A DNA stretch of 64,000 nt from an uncultured Eubacteriales bacterium. Lineage in GTDB: Bacteria; Bacillota; Clostridia; Oscillospirales; Oscillospiraceae. Shown one piece after another: positions 8,988 through 17,336 of this stretch. The notes beneath the pieces are model-generated. The model was not told where the DNA came from. It did not search any database and saw nothing but the letters and a program-made list of their open reading frames with translations. Both the position numbers and the translations under genes were made by a program. The stretch lies in assembly GCA_900554275.1 (NCBI GenBank), contig USGS01000002.1:6935-70934 (forward strand). The letters are read 5' to 3'. The stretch's first letter is position 1. Each line of letters starts with the position of its first letter.

Positions 8988-10061
8988 ATGATTTTTCTGA
9001 GATCCAAGCGACTGGAGAAAAAAACCAGTGACGCCCGCGAACCGAGCTTATACCGCTCTATCTGCACCAGCATCATCAGCACCCTGCTGAGCCTTGTTAT
9101 GTTGGTGGGTACTACCTTTGCATGGTTCACCGACAGCATTACGAGTAATGTATTTACGATCACGGCGGCTAATGTTAATACGACAACGTCTTATTACATT
9201 GGGTCTGAAGCGCCGGATACAAATACAAATTGGACATTGCTGGAGGACACAAGCAATATTTTTGGTGGCGAGACATTTAGTAGTGGCACAACCCGGACAG
9301 TTTATCTGAAGCTGGAAAACAAAGGCCAGAATACGGTGAAGTACAAGATCAATCTTTTCAAGGTTGGAGATGAGACGAAGGGTTTATTAAATATCAGCAG
9401 TACGATTGAGAATGCGGGTATCGCTACGCAGGCAAATGAACCCCCTATTATGGAGACCAAGTACCTGAGTAAAATGATGCGCTTTGAGTATGCGGTGGCT
9501 GAGGATGTAAACGCGTTCTTGATGGCGGCACAGTCGGCAGAGGACACATCCGAGGATAATGGAGTGTCGGTAGGTGAGTCCGAGGAGAAACCTTTCGTGA
9601 TTTTGGTGCCGGGTCAAAGTACAAAGTACGTGAAGCTGACACTGACATTGGATTATCAGGGAGAGTGGCAACAGCTTCCCAGCATCAGCCTGAAGCTGAA
9701 AATTGTTATTACCCAGCCCGGCGACAATGATCCGGTGACACTGGAGGACGAGAAGACCTCCCAGCAATCGAACGAAACCGAAAATGTGACAGAACCTGTC
9801 GAGAATGAAAAGCAGCCTATAGTGACTGTGGGCGTGGATATGACCACGGAGATCGAAACACCTGTGCAGCCTGTCGCTCAGCCGCAGCAGCCGGTGGCCG
9901 AGGAAACGGAGAGCGGCGACGCAAACACTGCCGGCAGTACCGAAAACGCTGATGATGCCAACACCGCCGGCGCGGCCGATGCACCGGACAGCCCTGTGGA
10001 CACCGCCGCGGTCGAGCCCAACGCTGCGGATGACACGCCCGCCGCCGACCCCGCGGCGTGA
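8988..10061 (+). CDS. SipW-dependent TasA-like surface protein
   Basis: 357 residues. The SipW-type leader spans residues 20-45 and ends with the hallmark TTFAWFTDSIT, the motif found just after the cleavage site in SipW-dependent signal peptides. A TasA-like beta domain follows to about residue 250, then a low-complexity tail of about 100 residues rich in Glu, Pro, Ala, Asp and Thr without an evident sorting signal. The ATG follows AAAGGGAG. Bases 9130-9660, which encode the beta domain, are visibly more A+T-rich than the tail or the neighbours, suggesting the domain has been exchanged. Likely secreted matrix or fibre subunit. Confidence 0.72.
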   Translation: MIFLRSKRLEKKTSDAREPSLYRSICTSIISTLLSLVMLVGTTFAWFTDSITSNVFTITAANVNTTTSYYIGSEAPDTNTNWTLLEDTSNIFGGETFSSGTTRTVYLKLENKGQNTVKYKINLFKVGDETKGLLNISSTIENAGIATQANEPPIMETKYLSKMMRFEYAVAEDVNAFLMAAQSAEDTSEDNGVSVGESEEKPFVILVPGQSTKYVKLTLTLDYQGEWQQLPSISLKLKIVITQPGDNDPVTLEDEKTSQQSNETENVTEPVENEKQPIVTVGVDMTTEIETPVQPVAQPQQPVAEETESGDANTAGSTENADDANTAGAADAPDSPVDTAAVEPNAADDTPAADPAA

Positions 10062-10084
10062 CCGACAAAACTGACATAAAAATC

Positions 10085-10122
10085 AGGACATAGCGACATA
10101 GCGTCGCCATGTCCTAATTTTT
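10085..10122 (+). terminator. Terminator of the surface-protein operon
   Basis: AGGACATAGCGAC pairs with GTCGCCATGTCCT (one mismatch) around a five-base loop, followed by AATTTTTA. Confidence 0.75.
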
Positions 10123-10130
10123 ATATGACC

Positions 10131-10166
10131 AAAAATAAAACCACCCTCTCGGGTGGTTTTATTTTT
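10131..10166 (-). terminator. Ancestral terminator of tRNA-Thr
   Basis: A perfect 16-bp stem (AAAAATAAAACCACCC with its complement) around TCTC. It lies directly after the tRNA 3' stub, just as the tRNA-Gly at the window end has its own hairpin terminator. It now stands 14 kb from the intact tRNA. It may also stop plus-strand transcription. Confidence 0.75.
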
Positions 10167-10197
10167 GGAGCTTGTGGCCGGATTCGAACCGGCGACC
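10166..10197 (-). repeat. Displaced tRNA-Thr 3' end (att-type direct repeat, island left end)
   Basis: 32 bases identical to 24271-24302: the complete T-arm, the acceptor 3' strand and encoded CCA of tRNA-Thr. Identity stops abruptly at 10198. With the intact tRNA in the same orientation at 24271, this is the arrangement left by integration into a tRNA 3' end. Confidence 0.85.
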
Positions 10198-10271
10198 GGT
10201 GGTTGTGGGTAAGGATGAATGAACAAATCGAAGAAAACAGAGTACCGGCAAACGCCGGCACTCCGTTTCCT

Positions 10272-10620
10272 TTATGCCGGTCGGCTTCCCGGCTGTGCCT
10301 TATCCGCCTTGATCACCTCGCCGGTGCAGCCGCCATTACGCCGTTGGTTGATGCAGCCGACGAATTTATAGTAGATGTCCACTTGCTGGGTCTTGACACC
10401 ATCTGGCCCGACTGTCTCTTCATGTACCACTATTTTCTCAATCAGTTCGTTAAGGATGTAGGGCGTCAGTTCTGTAATGCCGGTATATTTCCAGATGAGG
10501 GGCAGGAACTGTTCGATATTTTCGTAGACCTTATCGCTCTTTGTAATCTCTGCTGCCAGCTCCTCCCGCTGCCCTTGGAGGGCGGGGATATTCTCAAAGG
10601 ATGTTGCGCCCCGGCCGGGG
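10272..10620 (-). pseudogene. Serine recombinase C-terminal remnant
   Basis: Read on the minus strand, the stretch encodes about 115 in-frame residues ending at a stop at 10274-10272. It matches the C-terminal region of large serine recombinases of conjugative and mobilisable elements. Landmarks are QREELAAEITKSDKVYENIEQ, then LTPYILNELIEKIVVHE, then a VDIYYKFVG strand. The catalytic N-terminal domain is missing; the frame ends near the stop of the dehydrogenase gene at 10642. A small CCGGC/GCCGG hairpin follows its stop at 10245-10258. Clearly a deletion remnant. Confidence 0.75.
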
Positions 10621-10641
10621 CGTGTGGGAGAGAACAGCCTG

Positions 10642-11685
10642 TCAATGCTGGATGTAGAGAACGTTTTTTACGCTGTGGCCGGAGGCAATCGCGTCAAATG
10701 CCGACTGCCAATCATTTAGAGAAAACTCGCCGGTGATCAGCGGGCTGAGATCGGTGTAGGGAGCTGCGAGAAGATTGATTGCACGATCCATATACTCATA
10801 ATTGCTTTTCATATGGAATAGAACGCGCAGCGCCTTACGTAGGCAGATATCCCAGTTGACAGCAATGCTGTCGCGTCTGGTGCCACCCATGGCACAGAGA
10901 ATCCCGCCAGGCTTCAGCATATTAATAGCGGCGTTGATTCCGCTTTCAGAGCCACTGGCTTCCAGTACGATGTCTGCGCCCGTGTTATCAGAGAGAGAAA
11001 CGACGCGCTGCACAATATCATCCTTTTGACTGTTAAGGAGAACGTCCGCGCCGATCTGCTCAGCAATCGGAAAGCGAAGATCGTAGTCATGCGTCTTGCC
11101 GCAGAGAATGACCTGCTTTGCGCCGCAGGCCTTGGCGGCGGCAACGCCGAGAAGGCCGACCTGTCCCGCGCCGATCACCACGGCTGTGTGCATTTTTTCT
11201 TGTTCAATGGGGATGCCGAAGTTGCCGAGAACCATGGAAAACGGTTCTGTGATGGCGGCTAACTTAGCGGGCACATGTGCGGGCATGCGGTGCAGATATT
11301 TTTCGGGAAGGATGACATAGGAAGTCATAGCGCCGTCGCGGTGGATACCGAGACTGCGTGTGTGGCTGCAAAACTGCGTCAGTCCCATGTTACAGGCGGA
11401 GCAATGGCCGCAGGCATAGAGATGCGGCTGGGCGGTCACACGGTCGCCCACGGACAGGCCAGCACTGGGACCCTGAATGGATTCGACTATGCCGACGAAT
11501 TCATGTCCCATGATGAATGGCGGCGTGCAGGGGAATTTGCCATGATAAATATGATAGTCCATACCGCAGATAGCGCAGGCCTCGACGCGGACGCGGACAT
11601 TGTTGAGAGCATCTGTCTCGGGAATGGCACGGTCAATAAGGGCAACATTTCCTTCTCCGGGAGCGGATTTATAAAGAGCTTGCAT
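10642..11685 (-). CDS. Zinc-dependent medium-chain alcohol/polyol dehydrogenase
   Basis: 347 residues, standard MDR length. Catalytic zinc ligands are C40 (in CAICGMD), H61 and E62 (GHE). Structural zinc cysteines are C92, C95, C98 and C106. The NAD(P)-binding GAGQVG motif lies near residue 172. Closest overall look is to threonine, sorbitol or galactitol dehydrogenases, which oxidise secondary alcohols to ketones; the substrate cannot be read from sequence. It lies 12 bases after the amidohydrolase gene on the same strand, so it belongs to the same transcript from the operator-controlled promoter at 13196-13224. Confidence 0.85.
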   Translation of the reverse strand: MQALYKSAPGEGNVALIDRAIPETDALNNVRVRVEACAICGMDYHIYHGKFPCTPPFIMGHEFVGIVESIQGPSAGLSVGDRVTAQPHLYACGHCSACNMGLTQFCSHTRSLGIHRDGAMTSYVILPEKYLHRMPAHVPAKLAAITEPFSMVLGNFGIPIEQEKMHTAVVIGAGQVGLLGVAAAKACGAKQVILCGKTHDYDLRFPIAEQIGADVLLNSQKDDIVQRVVSLSDNTGADIVLEASGSESGINAAINMLKPGGILCAMGGTRRDSIAVNWDICLRKALRVLFHMKSNYEYMDRAINLLAAPYTDLSPLITGEFSLNDWQSAFDAIASGHSVKNVLYIQH

Positions 11686-11697
11686 ACGAGCCTCCCT

Positions 11698-13131
11698 TTA
11701 GCGCTGTGGCTTAAGACTGTCGGGGAATGGGCAGACGTAGGTGCCGGAGCCGACAGTTCTTTCAAACTCCTCACGAGCATCCTTGATAAAGCTGCCGCTG
11801 CGGTCTTCGAGGAGCATGGCAACGCACGAGCCGATGCACTTAGCCGCCTCGAGCATGCCCTTTTGGCCGATCGTGCTGCGGGTCTGCGAGGTCATCTGCC
11901 ATGTGTGGTTCGGTGTGCCGATGGTATAGCAGGGAACCTCGACCTGGGCCGTGGGAACACAATGGCTTACATCACCCACATCCGTGGAGGCGGGGGCATA
12001 ATACTCACGGTTATAGAACTTGCCGGGGAGATCGTAGAGCAGGTGCGTGCGATAGTATTCGGCGGCTTCATCCGGGGTGAGTCCGGTGAACTGCCACGCA
12101 ATACCCTTAGTGCAGTCGGGGGAGAGGGAGTTGCGGATCTTGCGGGCGAGCGCGTAATCCGCTTCGTCATAGACGATAGGTCCAACCTCCTCAACAGCTT
12201 TTCCCATCAGCTTGGTGAGCGTAATGTTTGGAATGTAGTCGGAGCAGCCTTCGTTATACTTAACGGTCAACTGAGTGTCGGTCATCAGAGCGGCGCCTTG
12301 TGCAATGCGTTCTATGCGCGCACGGACGGAATTGACATCGTCCAATGTGGCTGCGCGGACAATGTACTTCACGCCGGCACGCTCGGGGATCACATTGGGG
12401 GCTTTCCCGCCTGCATCCAGATAAGCGTAATGAATCTTGGCGTTGGGAGGAAGGTGCTCGCGCAGGTAATTGGCACCTACATTCATCAGCTCACAGGCAT
12501 CCAATGCGCTCCGCCCCATATGCGGAGCAGACGCGGCGTGTGCAGAGATCCCCTTGAACCAAAATTCGAGGGAGACATTGGCATTCATGCGGACCATCCA
12601 CGGGGAGAGATACCGCGACGGATGCCAGCAGAAGGCGGCATCAAGATCCTTGAATAGGCCGCTGCGCGCCATGTAGGCCTTGCCGCTGCCGCCCTCTTCG
12701 GCAGGACATCCGTAAAAACGGAGTGTGCCGGGGAGCTGCTGCTTTTCCATATAGTGCCGTACAGCAATCGCGGCGGCAGCAGAACCAGTGCCGAGCAGAT
12801 TGTGCCCGCAGCCATGACCGGCACCGCCTTTGACGATTGGAGTGCGGACGGTGCATTCGGCGACCTGGCTGAGATTGGGAAGTGCGTCGTATTCACCCAT
12901 GATGCCGATTACAGGCGAACCGGAGCCATATTCGGCAATGAACGCAGTTGTCATGCCGGCAATATGCGGCGTAATGCGAAAGCCCTCTTTTTCCAGCAGC
13001 GACGTAAGGAGTGCACAGGCATAGTCCTCGTGGAAGGCGAGTTCGGGATGATCCCAGATATCACAAGCGGTTTGAATAAAAATATCACGGTTTGCCTCGA
13101 TGTATTGTATGATCCAATCGGTTGGTTTCAT
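11698..13131 (-). CDS. M20 amidohydrolase, AbgB-like
   Basis: 477 residues, the length of AbgB (p-aminobenzoyl-glutamate hydrolase subunit B) and related aminoacyl-amide hydrolases. Metal and catalytic signatures are the GEYDALP segment (residues 79-85), AGHGCGHN (104-111), PAEEGG (143-148) and a CWHP histidine at 160. The family removes acyl or aryl groups from amino acids. The ATG at 13131 is preceded by AGAAAGGAACC; longer frames run through the promoter. It is divergent from an AbgT-like transporter, and in E. coli abgB and abgT work together, so the pair probably imports and hydrolyses an N-acyl amino acid or dipeptide. Confidence 0.88.
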   Translation of the reverse strand: MKPTDWIIQYIEANRDIFIQTACDIWDHPELAFHEDYACALLTSLLEKEGFRITPHIAGMTTAFIAEYGSGSPVIGIMGEYDALPNLSQVAECTVRTPIVKGGAGHGCGHNLLGTGSAAAAIAVRHYMEKQQLPGTLRFYGCPAEEGGSGKAYMARSGLFKDLDAAFCWHPSRYLSPWMVRMNANVSLEFWFKGISAHAASAPHMGRSALDACELMNVGANYLREHLPPNAKIHYAYLDAGGKAPNVIPERAGVKYIVRAATLDDVNSVRARIERIAQGAALMTDTQLTVKYNEGCSDYIPNITLTKLMGKAVEEVGPIVYDEADYALARKIRNSLSPDCTKGIAWQFTGLTPDEAAEYYRTHLLYDLPGKFYNREYYAPASTDVGDVSHCVPTAQVEVPCYTIGTPNHTWQMTSQTRSTIGQKGMLEAAKCIGSCVAMLLEDRSGSFIKDAREEFERTVGSGTYVCPFPDSLKPQR

Positions 13132-13171
13132 TGCATTGCCGGTTCCTTTCTGTGATATGAGTCGAACGATT

Positions 13172-13187
13172 GCATATTGTGTACAAC
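13172..13187. promoter_or_regulatory. GntR-type operator copy 1
   Basis: GCATATTGTGTACAAC, with near-palindromic core TTGTGTACAA (13177-13186). It starts about nine bases downstream of the leftward -10 box, over the expected start of transcription. It differs at two positions from the copy at 13390-13405. Confidence 0.7.
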
Positions 13188-13195
13188 TTGAAGCC

Positions 13196-13224
13196 ATTAT
13201 ATCTTTGTGGGCGTGATTTGTCAA
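13196..13224 (-). promoter_or_regulatory. Promoter for amidohydrolase and dehydrogenase
   Basis: On the minus strand a consensus TTGACA (13224-13219) and TATAAT (13201-13196) are separated by exactly 17 bases. Confidence 0.85.
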
Positions 13225-13349
13225 GCAGGATTCTTTGAAAGCTGGAACAAAGGAAAGAGCAGGAAGAGCAGTAGTGCCTGGATTTGTACAGCGGATTTGC
13301 ACTGCGAAAATATTGTGAACATTTTGTAAAAACAGTTTTGCAAAAGCGC

Positions 13350-13378
13350 TTGACAGAATTGAAAAGATATGCTATTTT
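13350..13378 (+). promoter_or_regulatory. Promoter for the AbgT-like transporter
   Basis: TTGACA, 17 bases, TATTTT. The transcript would start just before the palindromic operator at 13394. Confidence 0.8.
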
Positions 13379-13389
13379 AATTGCATGCT

Positions 13390-13405
13390 GCATATTGTAT
13401 ACAAT
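13390..13405. promoter_or_regulatory. GntR-type operator copy 2
   Basis: GCATATTGTATACAAT, containing the perfect 12-bp palindrome ATTGTATACAAT (13394-13405), 15 bases after the -10 box. Palindromes of this size and sequence are typical for FCD-type GntR repressors. Confidence 0.75.
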
Positions 13406-13527
13406 ACGAAACCCGCAAGAAGCACTCCAATTTCTTTACAGATTCCCAGCAACAGCGACAATAACGCACATTTTCCACCCAATTAACCGAAAACAACCGA
13501 AAAGAATTTTTCAGCGAAAGGAGTTGA

Positions 13528-15141
13528 ATGCGGAAAGATATTCACAAATATCTTTTTGCGAAATACATGAGTAGCAATGCAGAACTGAGAGGCCAAAAGC
13601 TGAGAAACAGCAAGGCCTTTGGCGCAATCGAACGTGTCGGCAACAAAATGGTGCAGCCGATGACTTTGTTCGGGATTCTTTGCCTGATCGTTGTTCTTCT
13701 CTCCGCAATCGGTTCACTGTGCGGCTGGAGCGCAACGGGCGAGATGTATGACAAGGCGACCGGCACGGTCAGTATTGCGACCATCGGCGTTTACAATCTC
13801 CTGAGCAGAGATGGTATTTCCTACATGCTCAATAATTTCGTCAGCAACGTTATCAGCTATTCTCCCCTTGGCGTTATGCTGGTTATGTTCCTTGGCATCG
13901 GCATGGCCGATGGTTCCGGACTGATCGCCGTTGCCCTGCGTAAAGTTGTTAAGCACGCTCCGGCGAAGCTTCTTATCCCAATTCTGATGCTCATTGGCGT
14001 TTGCGGCAACCTTGCGTCCTCTTCGGCTACGCTCGTCCTTTGCCCCATCGCGGCAATCATTTTTCTTAACTACGGCAGACATCCTATTGCCGGTATGATG
14101 GGTGTTCTTGCAGCCATCACCAGCGGCTATTCTGCCAACCTGCTTGTTACTGATACGGATGCGGTTCTTTCCTCTATCACGCAGGAGGCTGCCCGTATCC
14201 TGATGCCCGGCTACGAAGTGACTCCGATGGCGAACTACTATTTCCTTGTCGCGTCCTCCTTCCTGCTGGCACTGGTGAGCACATTTGTCACCACCAAGAT
14301 TATTGAGCCGATGCTCGGCGAGTATGATCCCTCCATGGCTGGCGAGAATCTTGAGAACTATCAGCTCGTAGATCTCACCACTGAAGAAGAAAAGGCGTTC
14401 AAGACCTCCATGCTCGTGCTGCTCGCGTTGGTAGTTCTGCTTGTTGTACTCTGCATCCCTCAGAATTCCATCTTCCGCAATGCTGAGACCGGCAGTCTCA
14501 TCAACGGTTCTCTGCTCATGAGCGCGCTGATTCCCATTCTCTCGCTGCTGTTTCTTATCCCGTCTTTGATTTACGGCTTTAAAGTCGGCACATTTAAGAG
14601 CGAGCGCGATGTGGTCGGTCAGATATACAAGTCTTTTGGTTCCCTTGCTTCCGTTTTCGCTGTGGCCATCACTGCGGGCCAGTTCATGAAATGGTTCGGC
14701 AAGACCAATCTGGATAAGATCCTTGCGTTTAAGGGCGCTGCCGCTCTGAGCAAGCTGAACATCAACTATGTTGTTCTGCTGCTGATCTTTATCTTCATCA
14801 CTGCCCTGCTCAACATCTTTATGAACTCCGCTACCGCGAAATGGTATGTTTTTGCGCCGGTGTTTGTTCCCATGTTCATGCAGCTTGGCATTGCTCCTGA
14901 GCTGACGCAGCTTGCCTACCGCATTGGTGATAGCTGCACCAATGGCGTTACCCCGCTCAATAGCTTTCTGCCCGTTATTATCATGTTCATGCAGCGCTAT
15001 AAGAAAGACAGCGGCATCGGTACTTATGTTGCCACGCTCCTGCCGTATTCTATCGCGTTCCTGATCGTGTGGTCTATTGTGGCGGCAATTTGGTTCGGCC
15101 TGGGTATTCCCATCGGTCCCGGCGCCAATCTCCTTATGTAA
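13528..15141 (+). CDS. AbgT-family transporter
   Basis: 537 residues with a charged N-terminus and about 11-13 membrane segments. The GVCGNLASSSATLVLCP motif near residue 155 and the FMNSATAKWYVFAPVFVPM motif near residue 430 are signatures of AbgT (p-aminobenzoyl-glutamate uptake or sulfonamide export). The AGERVGNKM-like start of the first helix is also typical. Start ATG follows GAAAGGAG. Codons end in T noticeably more often than in flanking chromosomal genes. It is expressed from the operator-controlled promoter at 13350 and followed by a strong hairpin. Likely imports the substrate of the adjacent AbgB-like hydrolase. Confidence 0.88.
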   Translation: MRKDIHKYLFAKYMSSNAELRGQKLRNSKAFGAIERVGNKMVQPMTLFGILCLIVVLLSAIGSLCGWSATGEMYDKATGTVSIATIGVYNLLSRDGISYMLNNFVSNVISYSPLGVMLVMFLGIGMADGSGLIAVALRKVVKHAPAKLLIPILMLIGVCGNLASSSATLVLCPIAAIIFLNYGRHPIAGMMGVLAAITSGYSANLLVTDTDAVLSSITQEAARILMPGYEVTPMANYYFLVASSFLLALVSTFVTTKIIEPMLGEYDPSMAGENLENYQLVDLTTEEEKAFKTSMLVLLALVVLLVVLCIPQNSIFRNAETGSLINGSLLMSALIPILSLLFLIPSLIYGFKVGTFKSERDVVGQIYKSFGSLASVFAVAITAGQFMKWFGKTNLDKILAFKGAAALSKLNINYVVLLLIFIFITALLNIFMNSATAKWYVFAPVFVPMFMQLGIAPELTQLAYRIGDSCTNGVTPLNSFLPVIIMFMQRYKKDSGIGTYVATLLPYSIAFLIVWSIVAAIWFGLGIPIGPGANLLM

Positions 15142-15149
15142 CAAACCAA

Positions 15150-15177
15150 AAAGTGCGCCGCAAAAGCGGCGCACTTT
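15150..15177 (+). terminator. Hairpin terminator/attenuator after the transporter
   Basis: AAAGTGCGCCGC and GCGGCGCACTTT form a perfect 12-bp stem with an AAAA loop. The next gene starts 22 bases later, so partial read-through is likely. Confidence 0.75.
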
Positions 15178-15198
15178 CCCTTAATGGAGGAAAACAAC

Positions 15199-16332
15199 AT
15201 GGATACATCCAAGCGCATCTGCGCACTGCGCAGATATATGCGGGAAAACGCACTGGATGCTTGTGTACTGATGAGTCCCGAAAATATGCAGTACATGAGC
15301 GGTTTTCAGGCGATTACTTATTCGCGTCCCATTTTCTTTGTCATCACAGCTGAGACGACATATCTCATCATCCCAGCGCTTGAAGAGGCTCATGCTGACG
15401 TGACCTCCACCGGCGTAGAGCATCTTCGTGTTTATTATGAGCATCCGGAAAAGGCCAGCATTGCGACATCGCCCTTTGACCACCTTCGCCGCATTCTGCC
15501 GTCAGGAGAGCGCGTTGGCGTAGAGTTTCGAAGTCTCTCTATGAGCGTGGAGCACATGATGCAGGATATGGGCTACAAGCTGTCAAATGTTTCGGAAAAG
15601 CTCAGTACGATGCGTTATATTAAAGATAGGCAGGAGCTCGACTGTATTCGGGAAGGCGGCAGATTGTGCTGTCTGGCCTTCGCTAAGACGCTTGAGCATG
15701 CGCATGCGGGCATCAGTGAAATGGAAATCGAGCAGTATGGTACGCGCGCTCTCTATGAGTTGCTGGATGATAATTACCCATATGATTTCTCATCCCCCTC
15801 GTGCATCACACCCTCCGGTGTGGAGCGCACGATCATGCCACATGTATTTTCCTCGTGCCGCAGGCTGGAAAGAGGAGATATGGTCATCCACGTGCGCAAG
15901 CCGGCGATTAATGGATACCATGCCGAGCTTGAAAGAACGTTTTTTATCGGCAAGCCCCACGAAGATGCCAAGCGCGCGTTCTGTGCCATGGTCGAAGCAC
16001 AGCAGACGGTGTTCGACATAGTGCGTCCGGGTGTCCGCGCGGCGGAGCTTGACAAGGCGGGACGCGATGTGCTGCGCAAGTATGGCTACGGCGACTATGC
16101 AATCCACCGCATCGGACACGGGCAGGGCTTGGGACGACATGAAGAGCCTTATTTGAGCTACAATACGGAGATCGTCCTGCAGGAGAATATGGTTTTTACC
16201 GTTGAACCCGGAATCTATATCCCCGGTGTCGGCGGCTTCCGCCATTCTGATACGATCGTCGTTACGGCAAACGGAATGGAGAATGTGACAGAATTTCCGC
16301 GCACGTTGGACGAGATGACCTTTGATATCTGA
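15199..16332 (+). CDS. Creatinase-like M24-fold hydrolase (metal ligands replaced)
   Basis: 377 residues: N-terminal creatinase/prolidase domain (about 1-135) and C-terminal pita-bread domain. In aminopeptidase P the fold binds metals through Asp, Asp, His, Glu, Glu. Here the first Asp is H231, the second aligns with E243 in GYHAELERT, and the last Glu is S350, while H307, H314 and E336 remain. The GYxxxLERT stretch and the histidine at 215 mirror creatinase, which works without metal. I infer a C-N hydrolase rather than a peptidase. The ATG at 15199 is used because the ATG at 15184 overlaps the TGGAGG ribosome site. Confidence 0.75.
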   Translation: MDTSKRICALRRYMRENALDACVLMSPENMQYMSGFQAITYSRPIFFVITAETTYLIIPALEEAHADVTSTGVEHLRVYYEHPEKASIATSPFDHLRRILPSGERVGVEFRSLSMSVEHMMQDMGYKLSNVSEKLSTMRYIKDRQELDCIREGGRLCCLAFAKTLEHAHAGISEMEIEQYGTRALYELLDDNYPYDFSSPSCITPSGVERTIMPHVFSSCRRLERGDMVIHVRKPAINGYHAELERTFFIGKPHEDAKRAFCAMVEAQQTVFDIVRPGVRAAELDKAGRDVLRKYGYGDYAIHRIGHGQGLGRHEEPYLSYNTEIVLQENMVFTVEPGIYIPGVGGFRHSDTIVVTANGMENVTEFPRTLDEMTFDI

Positions 16333-16340
16333 ATAAAGGG

Positions 16341-16474
16341 GGCTGTCTCAAAATACAAATCGCAAGAGAATAGCCCTCATCAGATGTTAGAAAAAGTCGT
16401 GAAAATCCGGTTTTTATCGGATTTTCACGATTTTTTGTTGGGCTAATCTTTAGAAAATGCTATTTGAGACAGCC
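16341..16474. mobile_element. MITE-like element with GGCTGTCTCAAA inverted ends
   Basis: GGCTGTCTCAAA at 16341-16352 is repeated inverted at 16463-16474, giving a 134-base non-coding unit. These ends resemble those of insertion sequences common in Firmicutes. No target duplication is obvious. It fills the gap between two convergent genes and contains the terminator hairpin at 16397-16430. Confidence 0.6.
16397..16430. terminator. Intrinsic terminator inside the MITE-like element
   Basis: TCGTGAAAATCCG and CGGATTTTCACGA form a perfect 13-bp stem followed by a T-run. It separates the creatinase-like gene from the convergent gntR. Confidence 0.75.
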
Positions 16475-16479
16475 TCTTC

Positions 16480-17157
16480 TTACTTTTTTGCGCTTTGCAG
16501 ATGCGTCAGTGCCTCGCAGAGGATACGGGTGCTGTTTTGCAGATGGCGCTCGGTAATGTTAACGGCGGTGTCTGTGTCACCGCCCAACAGTGCATCGATG
16601 ATGGCGATGCGTTCTTCCACGGAATGCTCGAAGGAGGGTTCCATATGAGGAATGACGCTTTTACTGAAGTTTGTCACAATAGCGTAGAGCTTGCAATATG
16701 TATCTATGACATAGGAATTGTTAGTCATGCGGATAATAGCGATCCAAGTAGAGCGCTCCAAATCCAAATAGAGATTTGGGTCGTGCAGGTCGCGGCTGTC
16801 GATGATGCGCTGGCGCAGGCGCATCAGCTCGGACTTGGCGCTGTCGCTGAGGTGCTGGATTGTTTTCTTTACTGCAAAGACCTCGAGTACTTGCCGCATT
16901 TCTTGGATATCGTTCAGCTCGGCAATCGTGGGAGTTTTGACAAAAGTGCCCTTGTTTGTGATGTTGATGACAAGCCCGTCACCTGTAAGTTGTTTAATTG
17001 CTTCACGGACAGGGGAACGGCTTGTGTTGAAACGGGCAGCAATGGTCTGCTCGACAAGTTGCTCGCCAGAACGCAGCTCTCCGGTGAGGATGTCCTCCTT
17101 CAGAATTTGATAGATCTGATCCTTTATGGAGTCGGTGACGATTTTTGCCTCACGCAT
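16480..17157 (-). CDS. GntR-family regulator, FCD subgroup
   Basis: 225 residues. N-terminal winged helix at about 8-72 with the recognition segment SRSPVREAIKQLTGDGLV, then an all-helical FCD effector domain. Usual FCD metal ligands are largely missing: the DxxFH motif is DLERST, and the first histidine of the later pair is replaced, leaving only the histidine in ITERHL. Effector binding without metal is therefore likely. The gene stands in the middle of the island cluster. The ATTGTRTACAAT-type operators at three nearby promoters are the expected targets. Its own promoter is probably the A/T-rich stretch near 17200. Confidence 0.88.
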   Translation of the reverse strand: MREAKIVTDSIKDQIYQILKEDILTGELRSGEQLVEQTIAARFNTSRSPVREAIKQLTGDGLVINITNKGTFVKTPTIAELNDIQEMRQVLEVFAVKKTIQHLSDSAKSELMRLRQRIIDSRDLHDPNLYLDLERSTWIAIIRMTNNSYVIDTYCKLYAIVTNFSKSVIPHMEPSFEHSVEERIAIIDALLGGDTDTAVNITERHLQNSTRILCEALTHLQSAKK

Positions 17158-17307
17158 ATTTATACATTCCTTTTCTCTAAAGTGTGGCAGAATAGATTAT
17201 ATATTATAACAGATAACCAAAAAAAGTAAAACTATTTTTAGTAAAAAAACTTGGTTTTCTTTAAAAGAAAAAATGGTACAAATATTGGAGATTTCCCTTT
17301 GAGGCGG

Positions 17308-17336
17308 TTGACAAGGCGCTGTCCGCATGCTAAAAT
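17308..17336 (+). promoter_or_regulatory. Promoter of the PPC-aminotransferase-racemase-lyase operon
   Basis: TTGACA, 17 bases, TAAAAT. It reads into the operon beginning at 17441. Confidence 0.85.

Larger units (their letters stand above)
13132..13527. other. Divergent control region of the island cluster
   Basis: No gene. Two opposite promoters and two copies of the same operator lie here (listed separately). They drive the amidohydrolase-dehydrogenase pair leftward and the transporter rightward. Bases 13225-13345 between the promoters show nothing I can name. Confidence 0.8.

Noticed and set aside
15184..15198. ATG at 15184 as start of the creatinase-like gene
   Set aside because: It overlaps the TGGAGG sequence that serves as ribosome site for the ATG at 15199.
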